DNA of 64,000 bases from positions 52,263 through 116,262 of the forward strand of contig NZ_SSXE01000003.1 of the NCBI RefSeq assembly GCF_021699195.1, read 5' to 3'. Shown one piece after another: positions 57,309 through 64,000 of the stretch. Source of the stretch: Nonomuraea sp. MG754425. Lineage in GTDB: Bacteria > Actinomycetota > Actinomycetes > Streptosporangiales > Streptosporangiaceae. Each line of letters starts with the position of its first letter. Positions within the stretch are counted from its first letter, which is position 1. The position numbers and the translations under genes were made by a program. Under the pieces are notes generated by a model. That model was not told the origin of the DNA. It was given only the letters and a program-made list of their open reading frames with translations, and searched no databases.

Positions 57309-59015
57309 GTGCGTGAGCACGCGGGCGTTTCACGAGAGGAGCTGAAGCACAGCGCGGCGGTCACAGTCGCCGTCCTGCTGGCTGTCGGACTTTTCGCGGC
57401 GTGGAACGTCCTGATCCCGGGCGTGGACGCGTGGGAGAACATCGTGGCCGCGGTCATCGGCTCGCTCCGGCTGACCGGCCCGGTGGCGGCGGCCTTCGCC
57501 GCCTGGGTGGCCCTGCGCAAGCGCCGGGCGCTGCGCGGGCGCTCGCTCACGACGTGGCGGGCGCTCAAGGCGCCGCTGGCGATCGTGATGGTGGTGCTGG
57601 GCTCGTTCGGGGCCACGGTGCTGGTGCTGGCCGTCAAGACGGTGCTCACCGACCAGGCGGGCCGGCTGAGCCTGACCGGGCTGACGATGGGCATGGCGGG
57701 GCTCGCGCTGTACTCCGTGATCGGGTGGGTGGCCGGCTGGGTGCTGCCGCGGCCCTACACCCCGCCGCTCGCGGGGCTGGCCTGCTACGGGCTGTTCACG
57801 TGGCTGGCCGACGACCGCGGCTGGGCCGACAAGCTGGCGCCCGGCACCGGCGAGCCGTACGACCTGTTCCAGGGCCTGAACGGGGCTCCGTTCTTCGACC
57901 AGACGATCTGGCTGCTCGGCATCACGGCGGCGCTGCTGCTCGGCTGGGCGGCGCTGGTCACCAGGCAGGCCCTGGTGCTGGCGTGCGCGCTGCTGTCGGT
58001 GCTGGCCGCCGGGATGGGCGTGTCGCGGGTGCTGGCCCAGCCGAAGCCGGCCGCGGCCGTGGACATCGCCTACGCCTGTCAGGAGTGGCCGATCACGGTG
58101 TGCGTGCATCCGGGGATGCGCGCGGGGCTGACCGAGCTGGGGGCGACGTTCACGCAGATCGCCTCGCGGCTCGCCGAGACGCCCGCCGCGTTCACGCGGG
58201 TGGAGCAGCGTCCGCTGGACGACCCGCTGAAGCCGTCGAATGGGCTGGCGCCGGTCCACGTGCCTGACCTGTCGTCCGGGTTCGCGGAGGAGGCGGCGTA
58301 CGAGTACATCGAGACGCTCGCCCCGAGGTGCCAGAGCGCGGTCGCGGAGGGTTACCGGCAGATCGTGGTGGCCTGGCTGCGCGGCGAGCCGCTGCCCGGC
58401 ACGCCACTGCCCGAGCACCACTACGCGACGACGGCGTTCTCCTCCTGGAGCGAGCACCAGCGCCGGGAGTGGCTGCGCATGTTCTACAGCGACTTCCAGA
58501 GCTGCCGGCTGTCGGGCACGCACTTCGGCGGCGGGCCCTCCCAGGCCCAGGTGGCGCCCCCGGTGTTGCCCGCCCCCGAGTCGAGCCACGCCTACCCGGT
58601 GTATCCGGGGCCCGCCGGCACCACGCCGGCCGGTTCCTCCCCCGGCACGCCGGGCGCGGGCGCCACTTCGGACGCGCCGCACTCCGGCTACACCCGGAAC
58701 GCGCCCGCTGCCCGGTGGACGCCCGACACGTCGGGGGTGAGCTGGCCGGTCTTCGCCGCCGCGCCGCAGGAGCCGGCCCAGCCGGCGGCCCCGGACGTGG
58801 CGCCGCCCCAGAGCGGCACGCAGGCCCAGGGGAACACGCAGGCGCTGCCCCAGGACAGCGCTCGGGAGAGCGCTCGGGAGACCGTGCGGGAGCACGCGCC
58901 CGACCCGGCGCCGGCGTCCGAGCAGGTTCCCGCCTCCCACGCGCACGCCGCCCAGGAGGCCCCGGCGAACAGCCACGAATCGGGACCGAAGATGTCACCT
59001 AAGAGCCTGCACTGA
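57309..59015 (+). CDS. streptophobe-like multipass membrane protein with Pro-rich tail
   Basis: A 568-residue membrane protein. Six or so helices span residues 15-245 (for example AAVTVAVLLAVGLFAAWNVL and WLLGITAALLLGWAALV). Next is a ~170-residue outer domain with cysteines (IAYACQEWPITVCVHPG) and a 140-residue Pro/Ala/Ser-rich disordered tail. The pattern resembles the actinobacterial streptophobe family; a similar region precedes metalloprotease-like domains in M1-related membrane proteins. The GTG has GGGGA six to seven bases upstream. Function unknown. Confidence 0.7.
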   Translation: MREHAGVSREELKHSAAVTVAVLLAVGLFAAWNVLIPGVDAWENIVAAVIGSLRLTGPVAAAFAAWVALRKRRALRGRSLTTWRALKAPLAIVMVVLGSFGATVLVLAVKTVLTDQAGRLSLTGLTMGMAGLALYSVIGWVAGWVLPRPYTPPLAGLACYGLFTWLADDRGWADKLAPGTGEPYDLFQGLNGAPFFDQTIWLLGITAALLLGWAALVTRQALVLACALLSVLAAGMGVSRVLAQPKPAAAVDIAYACQEWPITVCVHPGMRAGLTELGATFTQIASRLAETPAAFTRVEQRPLDDPLKPSNGLAPVHVPDLSSGFAEEAAYEYIETLAPRCQSAVAEGYRQIVVAWLRGEPLPGTPLPEHHYATTAFSSWSEHQRREWLRMFYSDFQSCRLSGTHFGGGPSQAQVAPPVLPAPESSHAYPVYPGPAGTTPAGSSPGTPGAGATSDAPHSGYTRNAPAARWTPDTSGVSWPVFAAAPQEPAQPAAPDVAPPQSGTQAQGNTQALPQDSARESARETVREHAPDPAPASEQVPASHAHAAQEAPANSHESGPKMSPKSLH

Positions 59016-59043
59016 TGATCGGCGAACGGGTAGTCATGCTCGC

Positions 59044-59715
59044 ATGACGACTTCCCGTACGGCGCCGCCCGAGGTGACTCCAGGACGGCGCCGCTGGTGG
59101 CGATACGCGGCGGCGTTCCTGGTGCTGGCGGTGCTGCTCGTGGTGGGCGGACGGCTGGCCTGGTCCTGGTTCGACCCGCTCGGCGAACGGACCGTCGACC
59201 GCAGCCAGCCGGCGCTGCTGCGCTCCATCAAGGACCTGAGCAGGTTCGAGGCCGCCACGGGCAATTTCCAGGTGGTCGTGGACCTCGAGAAGGACGCCGC
59301 CTTCCTGCCCGACGCGATCAAGGGGACGCGCACGCTCTTCGTCGGGGCCGGCGGGGTGGACGCCTACGTCGACTTCTCCGCCATGGCGAACGGCGGAGTG
59401 AGCATCTCCGAGGATCGCACCGAGGCCACCGTACGCGTGCCGCGCGCCCAGCTCGAGAAGCCGAACCTGGACAACAGCCGCTCGTACGTGTTCGCGCAGC
59501 AGCGCGGCCTGTTCGACCGGGTCAGCGACTTCCTGTCGGGCTCGCCCGGCGACCAGCGGGAGCTCTACCTGCTGGCCGAGAAGAAGATCAACGAGGCGGC
59601 GGTGGCGAGCGACCTGCGGGCCAGGGCCGACGCCAACACCAAGGCCATGCTGTCGGGCATGCTCAGGTCGCTCGGTTTCACGAAGGTCACGGTGAAGTTC
59701 ACCGACGAACCCTGA
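59044..59715 (+). CDS. DUF4230 family protein
   Basis: A 223-residue protein with a basic N terminus, one membrane helix (AAAFLVLAVLLVVGGRLAW) and an outer DUF4230 domain (LRSIKDLSRFEAATGNFQVV, ending in LRSLGFTKVTVKF). Conserved in many bacteria without known function. It starts 28 bases after the streptophobe-like gene and could be co-transcribed with it. Confidence 0.88.
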   Translation: MTTSRTAPPEVTPGRRRWWRYAAAFLVLAVLLVVGGRLAWSWFDPLGERTVDRSQPALLRSIKDLSRFEAATGNFQVVVDLEKDAAFLPDAIKGTRTLFVGAGGVDAYVDFSAMANGGVSISEDRTEATVRVPRAQLEKPNLDNSRSYVFAQQRGLFDRVSDFLSGSPGDQRELYLLAEKKINEAAVASDLRARADANTKAMLSGMLRSLGFTKVTVKFTDEP

Positions 59716-59886
59716 GCCGGGGGCCTGGCTCCCGGTGCGCTCACCTGCGCCTTAGGCGCCTTGTGCGCCTCCCTAAGTACCTCCTCATCCGCACGGCGCC
59801 GAGAGATAAGGCATCCGCCCGATGTGCCGGAGGGGGCCTTAGGAGGAGTCTCAAGAGTGCAGAGAACGAGACAAGGGAGCCTTCGG

Positions 59887-60036
59887 ATGAACGCCGAACT
59901 CGAATACACCGTGATGCAGCACCACGCCGCCGAGCTGCGGCAGGCCGCCGCCGAGCGGCGACAGGTGCACGAGGCGCGCAGGAACCGGCCCGAGCGCCGG
60001 CACCGCTCGTTCCTCGCCCGGTTCCGCGCCTCATGA
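59887..60036 (+). CDS. 49-aa basic small protein
   Basis: A short frame of 49 residues (MNAELEYTVMQHHAAELRQA, then an Arg-rich tail). The ATG has AAGGGAG seven bases upstream, and a strong terminator begins 11 bases past its stop, so it looks like a real monocistronic gene. The predicted structure is a single amphipathic helix with a basic end, suggesting nucleic-acid or membrane binding. The 171 bases upstream contain inverted repeats built from GGCGCC and CTTAGG motifs that may be regulatory. Confidence 0.6.
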   Translation: MNAELEYTVMQHHAAELRQAAAERRQVHEARRNRPERRHRSFLARFRAS

Positions 60037-60047
60037 CCGCCCACACG

Positions 60048-60081
60048 CAGCCCGGCCGCACCCTCCCTCGCGGCCGGGCTG
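60048..60081 (+). terminator. terminator after the 49-aa gene
   Basis: A perfect 12-bp stem (60048-60059 with 60070-60081) and a 10-base loop, followed by a second small CCCCCT-ta-GGGGG hairpin. A typical GC-rich actinomycete terminator. Confidence 0.8.
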
Positions 60082-60151
60082 AGATGCCCCCTTAGGGGGG
60101 CGGTGGCGTCCCGGCCGAATTCCTGGTCGGCCTGGGGCGCAGCGTTCCGAG

Positions 60152-60182
60152 ACCCCGGTCCCATTCCTGGTCGGACCGGGGT
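60152..60182. terminator. second hairpin between convergent genes
   Basis: ACCCCGGTCC (60152-60161) pairs perfectly with GGACCGGGGT (60173-60182). The loop contains ATTCCTGGTCGG, which also occurs at 60119-60130, a 12-base direct repeat. It lies 43 bases past the stop of the minus-strand oxidoreductase and probably terminates that gene. Confidence 0.65.
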
Positions 60183-60224
60183 TTCGCGCTGTCCGGGGTG
60201 TCGCGGCGCGGATCGGGCCGGCTC

Positions 60225-61196
60225 TCAGGCGACCGTGATGACGATCTTGCCCTGGACGTGTCCCTCCGCCAGCACGCGGATCGCCTCGGGGACCTCGCCC
60301 AGCGCGTACGTGCCGCCGACGGCGGGCACCAGCTCGCCCGACCCCAGCAGCCCCGCCAGGAACCGGAGGTCGCCGAGGTCTCTCGACGAGAACATCGCGA
60401 GCGGCTTGCGGCGGCGGGTGAACGGGCCGATCAGGGCGGCCCTGAGCTGGCGGTCGGTCCCCGACAGCCAGGGCCCGCCGCCCTCACCGCCGATGATCAC
60501 CGCCCGGCCGCGAACGTCGAGCGCGCGCCGCAGATGTGACAGGGGGCGGTTGCCCGCCGTGTCGAGGACGAGGTCGTAGCGGCGCGGCCCGTCCGCGAAG
60601 TCCTCGCGCGTGTAGTCGATGACGTGCCGCGCTCCGAGCGAGCGGACGAACCCGGCCTTCGACGGCCCGCACACGCCGGTGACCTCGGCCCCGAACATGC
60701 GGGCGAGTTGCACCGCGAACGACCCCACGCCGCCGCCCGCCCCGATGACCAGCACCCTGTCCCCCGTGCGCACCTCGCCCGCCGCGCGCAGCGCCTGGAG
60801 GGCGGCGGTCGCCGAGGTCGGGACGGCCGCGGCCTGCTCGAACGTGATGCCCGCCGGGATCGGCACGAGGCGGCCGGGCCGGGCGAGCGCGTACTCGGCG
60901 AAGGAGCCGTCGCAGGTGCCGAACACCTGGTCGCCGGGCTTGACGGTGGTCACCTTGGCGCCGACGGCGTGCACGAGGCCGGCGACGTCGCCGCCGAGCC
61001 GGCCCTTCGGGCGGCGCAGGCCGGTCGCGAGCCGGATGAAGTAGGGCTGTCCGGTCATCAGGTGCCAGACTCCCGGGTCGAGGCCGGCCGCGTGCACGCG
61101 TAAGAGCACCTCGTCGTCGCCCGGTTCGGGCCGCTCGACCTCCGCGTGGCTGAGGACGGAGGCGTCGCCGTACACCTCGTGCACGATCGCTTTCAT
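60225..61196 (-). CDS. MDR-superfamily NADP-dependent oxidoreductase (quinone-reductase type)
   Basis: A 323-residue zinc-independent medium-chain dehydrogenase. The N-terminal catalytic domain has ERPEPGDDEVLLRVHAAGLD and the nucleotide-binding domain has VLVIGAGGGVGSFAVQLA. It reduces quinones or enones with NADPH. It follows the HTH gene with a 4-base overlap and may be the enzyme member of that small operon. Confidence 0.9.
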   Translation of the reverse strand: MKAIVHEVYGDASVLSHAEVERPEPGDDEVLLRVHAAGLDPGVWHLMTGQPYFIRLATGLRRPKGRLGGDVAGLVHAVGAKVTTVKPGDQVFGTCDGSFAEYALARPGRLVPIPAGITFEQAAAVPTSATAALQALRAAGEVRTGDRVLVIGAGGGVGSFAVQLARMFGAEVTGVCGPSKAGFVRSLGARHVIDYTREDFADGPRRYDLVLDTAGNRPLSHLRRALDVRGRAVIIGGEGGGPWLSGTDRQLRAALIGPFTRRRKPLAMFSSRDLGDLRFLAGLLGSGELVPAVGGTYALGEVPEAIRVLAEGHVQGKIVITVA

Positions 61197-61423
61197 GGGC
61201 TGTCTCCTTCGTCGGGATACTGGAACACGTCGTCCAGCGGCGCGCCGAACACCCTGGCGATCTGGAAGGCCATCTCCAGGGAGGGCGAGTAGCGGCCCTG
61301 CTCGATCGCGATGACGGTCTGCCTGGTCACGCCGACGCGGTCGGCCAGGTCTGCCTGGGTCATCTCGCCGTGCGCGAAGCGCAGGGCGCGGATCGAGTTC
61401 GTGACCTTCGTGGGCCTCACCAT
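61193..61423 (-). CDS. XRE-family helix-turn-helix regulator
   Basis: A 76-residue single-domain regulator (ADLADRVGVTRQTVIAIEQG), closely resembling the short HTH proteins paired with small membrane proteins. The ATG at 61423 is used; a GTG at 61420 overlapping the upstream stop is possible. It probably represses its own operon through the palindrome at 61867-61879. Confidence 0.92.
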   Translation of the reverse strand: MVRPTKVTNSIRALRFAHGEMTQADLADRVGVTRQTVIAIEQGRYSPSLEMAFQIARVFGAPLDDVFQYPDEGDSP

Positions 61424-61845
61424 GCCGGCAGGCCCCGGCGGTAGGCGATGATCTTCAGCACGGACCCGACGGCCGTGGCCAGGACGAACGCCAGGTACAG
61501 CACGTTGGCGATGTAGAAGTGGTCGGCCTCCGCCAGCGCCAGCGCCAGCGCCGCCACCGCACCCGCGACGAGCAGCCCCCGGCCGACGTACTCGCCGTGG
61601 CGGTGGATCTCGCGGTCGCGGCGGTCCTTCCGGCCGGTCGGGTCGGGGGAGAGCACCGTGACGGCGATGTGCAGCACGATCGCCGCCACGACGGCGCAGC
61701 CAACGGTCCACAGGAGCGTGGCCGCGTACGGCACCTCGGCGAGCGGGACGTCGCCCGCCCGGCCCAGGATGATCACCACGTACGTCAGGTACGCGACGGG
61801 TGTGACCACGGCGGTGACCCACGCGCGTTTCTCTTCCGGTGTCAT
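61417..61845 (-). CDS. four-helix membrane protein paired with HTH regulator (DUF2178-like)
   Basis: A 142-residue protein with about four membrane helices (TAVVTPVAYLTYVVIILG, CAVVAAIVLHIAVTVL, LVAGAVAALALALA, LYLAFVLATAVGSVLKIIAY) and a charged middle loop with His residues (DREIHRHGEYVG). Its pairing with a short XRE gene is typical of DUF2178-type proteins. TACATT ends six bases before the ATG, with TAGACA 17 bases further up, a good leaderless promoter. Function unknown. Confidence 0.72.
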   Translation of the reverse strand: MTPEEKRAWVTAVVTPVAYLTYVVIILGRAGDVPLAEVPYAATLLWTVGCAVVAAIVLHIAVTVLSPDPTGRKDRRDREIHRHGEYVGRGLLVAGAVAALALALAEADHFYIANVLYLAFVLATAVGSVLKIIAYRRGLPAW

Positions 61846-61850
61846 GCCTC

Positions 61851-61880
61851 GAATGTAAAACAGACAAGACACCGTGTCTA
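61851..61880 (-). promoter_or_regulatory. promoter with operator palindrome of the HTH operon
   Basis: On the minus strand, TAGACA (61875-61880), a 17-base spacer and TACATT (61852-61857) form a near-consensus promoter firing at or next to the ATG at 61845. A perfect 13-bp palindrome AGACAC-c-GTGTCT (61867-61879) overlaps the -35 box, an ideal place for autorepression by the XRE protein. Confidence 0.7.
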
Positions 61881-61887
61881 GAATTTT

Positions 61888-64000
61888 TTACATCCGCAGC
61901 TCAGAGGGCGGCTGGTGTCGCAGGCCCTGCTCGCTCGGTGCGGGCGCCTCGCTGACGAGACCTGACGAGCGCGGCGGCCGGCCGTCGCCCTCGGGCACCG
62001 GATCGAGGTCGACGTAGCGGCTGTTGCCGACGTGCCAGGCGAGGTTGGCGCTCATCCAGTGCCGCAGCCCCTCCACGTACGCCGCCGCGTCGGGCCCCGG
62101 CAGCCCCTCCCCCGCGAGCCGCTCGAAGGTCAGCACGCAGGCCGTGAGCTGGTCGTTGACGACGTCCACGGCCTCCTGGAGGTCACAGCCGAGGAAGGCG
62201 CGCACCGCCAGCACCCCGTTGTTGAGATGGCGTTCCGTCTCGATCTCGCGCCGGTAGGACACGATGTCGTTGGTCAGGTCGAGATGGTCGGCGTAGACGT
62301 CGACCAGTTCGCGCATGATCCCGCCGCTCAGCCGTTCCTCGGAGATGTCGAGTTCCTGGATCAACGCCACCAGGCGCGCCCCCAGCCCTCCGATGCCCTT
62401 CGCCACGCGCGACATCTCGATGTAGTCGATCGGATCGGGCACCCGCTGCCGCGCGCTGTTGCCCATCTCCCAGAGGTTGCCCGCCGCGAACGCCAGCACC
62501 TCGCGCCGCAGCACCTCCCTGAGCTCGTCCCGCAGCGTCGGCGAGGTGCGCTCCCACAGGTCGGCGAGGGCGCGCTCGACGCAGTTGCCCCCGGACGGCC
62601 ACCCCTCACCGGGTGCGGGCATGAAACGGGGCAGCCGGCCGAGGAACAGGCGGGCGCCGGGGAGGTCGCGGCTCGCCTTGTACTCGACGATGAAGTAGTC
62701 GTCGAGCGCGAGCACCCAGGTGAACCAGAGCGCCATCAGCTCCAGCCGTTCGGGGGTGGCGTCGGGGCAGGCCATGGCGCACCAGTCGGCGAACCGCATG
62801 GCCTCGTACCGGTCGCTGGGCCACACCCCGCCCGGCGCGCCGACGATCCCCATCTCGTGCGCCCACGCCCGGCTCGCCTCGCGCGCCACCGCGCGGTGCG
62901 GGTTGACCCGCACCTCCCACGGCATGGTGAACTCCGGCAGCCGGAACGGGTACCCCGGCGTGTGCCGCTGCTCGGCGGGGCCCTGCGCCGGCCCCGTCGT
63001 GGGGGCGAGCGCCGGCCGCTCGGGGGCGGTGGCGGCGGCGATGTAGCGGCTGGAGCCCCTGTGCCACTCGCCGGTGCCGGACAGCCAGTCGGACAGCCCC
63101 TGGACGTAACGGGCGAACCTGCGCCGCTCCTCGGGATCGAGCCCGCGCTCCTGCATCAGCCGCGGGAGCTCGGTCGCCGCCAGGTCCTCGAACTGCCGCA
63201 ACCGCGACATCCGCAGCTCGTGGACCCGCTCCGCGGCCTCCTGCGCGCCGCAGCGCAGGAACTGCTGGAACACCAGCACGCCGTTGTTGTGCTCGTCCTC
63301 CTCGCCGACCTCCCGCTGGTAGGAGCACAGGTCGTTGAGCAGGTGCACCCCGTCGGCGAAGGCGTCGCGCAGCCCCTTGAGCGGCCGCGTGTCGACCAGC
63401 TTCGCGGGCATCTCGGCATCGCTGACGTACTCGACGAGATCGGCCACCCAGGGCCCGACCCCGGACGCGCGGCGCAGGCCGATGTACTCGATCGGGTTGG
63501 GGACGCGGTCGTCCCTGATGTTGTCCAGCTCGCGCAGGCAGCCGCGGATGAGGCCCTGCGTGGATGCGGCGAACCTGCGCCGCCAGCCGGGGGACGACCC
63601 CGAGAACGTGCGGGACCACAGGCTGGCGAGCCCGTACTCGATCGGGTTCGACGGGGCCGGGGTGGCCGGGGAGTCGAACGGGGTGAAGCCGTGCAGATCA
63701 TTGACGTGGTCCTGAGCCCGGCGGCGGGCGCGGGGCTGCTTGAACATCCGGGTGAAGTGGTCGTCGAACCAGTACGCCCAGACGTACCAGTCGGAGACCA
63801 GCTCCAGCTTGCCGGGGGTGGCGTCGGGATGGCCGTAGGCCGCCATCAGCGGGATGGCCATGGACTCGAACCGCACTTCGTCCCAGAGCGGCGCGCCCCA
63901 CCGGTCGACCGGCTCGAACATGCCCATGTCCCTGGCCCACAACGTGGAGTGGGCGACCACGGAGGCGGCGAACGGGCTCAGGCGGGGCGGGGAGGACTGG
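61888..64000 (-). CDS. tandem terpene cyclase of geosmin-synthase type (N terminus outside window)
   Basis: At least 704 residues; the frame is open through base 64000, so the true start lies outside. Two class-I terpene synthase domains are present. Domain 1 has the Asp-rich motif WFDDHFTRMFK and the NSE triad NDLCSYQREVGEE. Domain 2, joined by a Pro-rich linker, has LALDDYFIVEYK and NDIVSYRREIETE. The upstream residues PRLSPFAASVVAHSTLWARD align with geosmin synthase N termini. Domain 2 looks closer to an N-terminal-type domain (LPEFTMPWEVRVNPH, GRLPRFMP) than to canonical geosmin synthase C-terminal domains, so a product other than geosmin is possible. Confidence 0.88.
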   Translation of the reverse strand, partial: QSSPPRLSPFAASVVAHSTLWARDMGMFEPVDRWGAPLWDEVRFESMAIPLMAAYGHPDATPGKLELVSDWYVWAYWFDDHFTRMFKQPRARRRAQDHVNDLHGFTPFDSPATPAPSNPIEYGLASLWSRTFSGSSPGWRRRFAASTQGLIRGCLRELDNIRDDRVPNPIEYIGLRRASGVGPWVADLVEYVSDAEMPAKLVDTRPLKGLRDAFADGVHLLNDLCSYQREVGEEDEHNNGVLVFQQFLRCGAQEAAERVHELRMSRLRQFEDLAATELPRLMQERGLDPEERRRFARYVQGLSDWLSGTGEWHRGSSRYIAAATAPERPALAPTTGPAQGPAEQRHTPGYPFRLPEFTMPWEVRVNPHRAVAREASRAWAHEMGIVGAPGGVWPSDRYEAMRFADWCAMACPDATPERLELMALWFTWVLALDDYFIVEYKASRDLPGARLFLGRLPRFMPAPGEGWPSGGNCVERALADLWERTSPTLRDELREVLRREVLAFAAGNLWEMGNSARQRVPDPIDYIEMSRVAKGIGGLGARLVALIQELDISEERLSGGIMRELVDVYADHLDLTNDIVSYRREIETERHLNNGVLAVRAFLGCDLQEAVDVVNDQLTACVLTFERLAGEGLPGPDAAAYVEGLRHWMSANLAWHVGNSRYVDLDPVPEGDGRPPRSSGLVSEAPAPSEQGLRHQPPSELRM

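Overview
The window is GC-rich, gene-dense actinomycete chromosome with many GTG and TTG starts and frequent 4-base stop/start overlaps. Gene content (IclR-controlled glycerol genes, a mec-cysO-cysM cysteine pathway, DUF3039/DUF3352/DUF4230/DUF6286 families, a geosmin-synthase-type tandem terpene cyclase) suggests a Streptosporangiales-like organism such as Nonomuraea. That placement is an inference from gene content only. There is no rRNA, prophage, insertion sequence, integrase or CRISPR array. One tRNA, Leu(UAG), is present.

Layout. 1-3.6 kb: the end of a TPR protein, a His-rich nickel/cobalt transporter, a membrane protein and a GntR regulator. 3.7-7.9 kb: a glutamine-synthetase-like ligase, aldehyde dehydrogenase, SDR and gamma-glutamyl hydrolase that together fit gamma-glutamylation-based amine or amino-alcohol catabolism. 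8.9-12.6 kb: a tandem glycine riboswitch ahead of gcvT-gcvH-sdaA, then a yefM-yoeB toxin-antitoxin module followed by a second, partial copy of the sdaA 3' end. 12.6-16.9 kb: envelope-stress membrane proteins, a PLP deaminase/aldolase, a peroxiredoxin and tRNA-Leu. 17-22.2 kb: a two-component system followed by a MacB/FtsX-type ABC exporter. 22.3-23.4 kb: a papain-fold glutamine-deamidase toxin with an overlapping Imm35-like gene. 23.5-25.2 kb: a membrane molybdopterin oxidoreductase.

25.3-37.5 kb is a conserved actinobacterial housekeeping block that parallels M. tuberculosis Rv1330c-Rv1341 (pncB, clpS, DUF2017, mec, cysO, cysM, murI, MBL phosphodiesterase, rph, rdgB). Here it is interrupted by an MFS transporter, a thioesterase and a DUF3352 protein. 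A short peptide gene with a Cys codon sits between mec and cysO and looks like an attenuator. 37.6-48.9 kb: a STAS antagonist, a DEAH helicase, two MFS exporters (one divergent from a TetR gene), a secreted M43 metalloprotease, YqgE, and a small LPFTG wall-anchored protein. 49-53.5 kb: an IclR regulator (GylR-like) with matching 17-bp palindromes before itself and before glpK-glpD. 53.5-59.7 kb: malic enzyme, a cytidylate-kinase-like protein, a cysteine-free thioredoxin-fold protein, MarR, a streptophobe-like membrane protein and DUF4230. 59.9-64 kb: a 49-aa protein, an MDR oxidoreductase, an HTH/membrane pair with a palindrome over its -35, and a terpene cyclase that runs off the right edge.

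A recurring regulatory trait: at least eleven genes have a TANNNT hexamer ending 6-7 bases before the start codon and no Shine-Dalgarno sequence, the signature of leaderless transcripts. The observations most worth following are the sdaA-tail duplication around yefM-yoeB, the mec/cysO leader peptide, and the possible ethanolamine-to-glycine logic linking the amine operon with the glycine operon next door.
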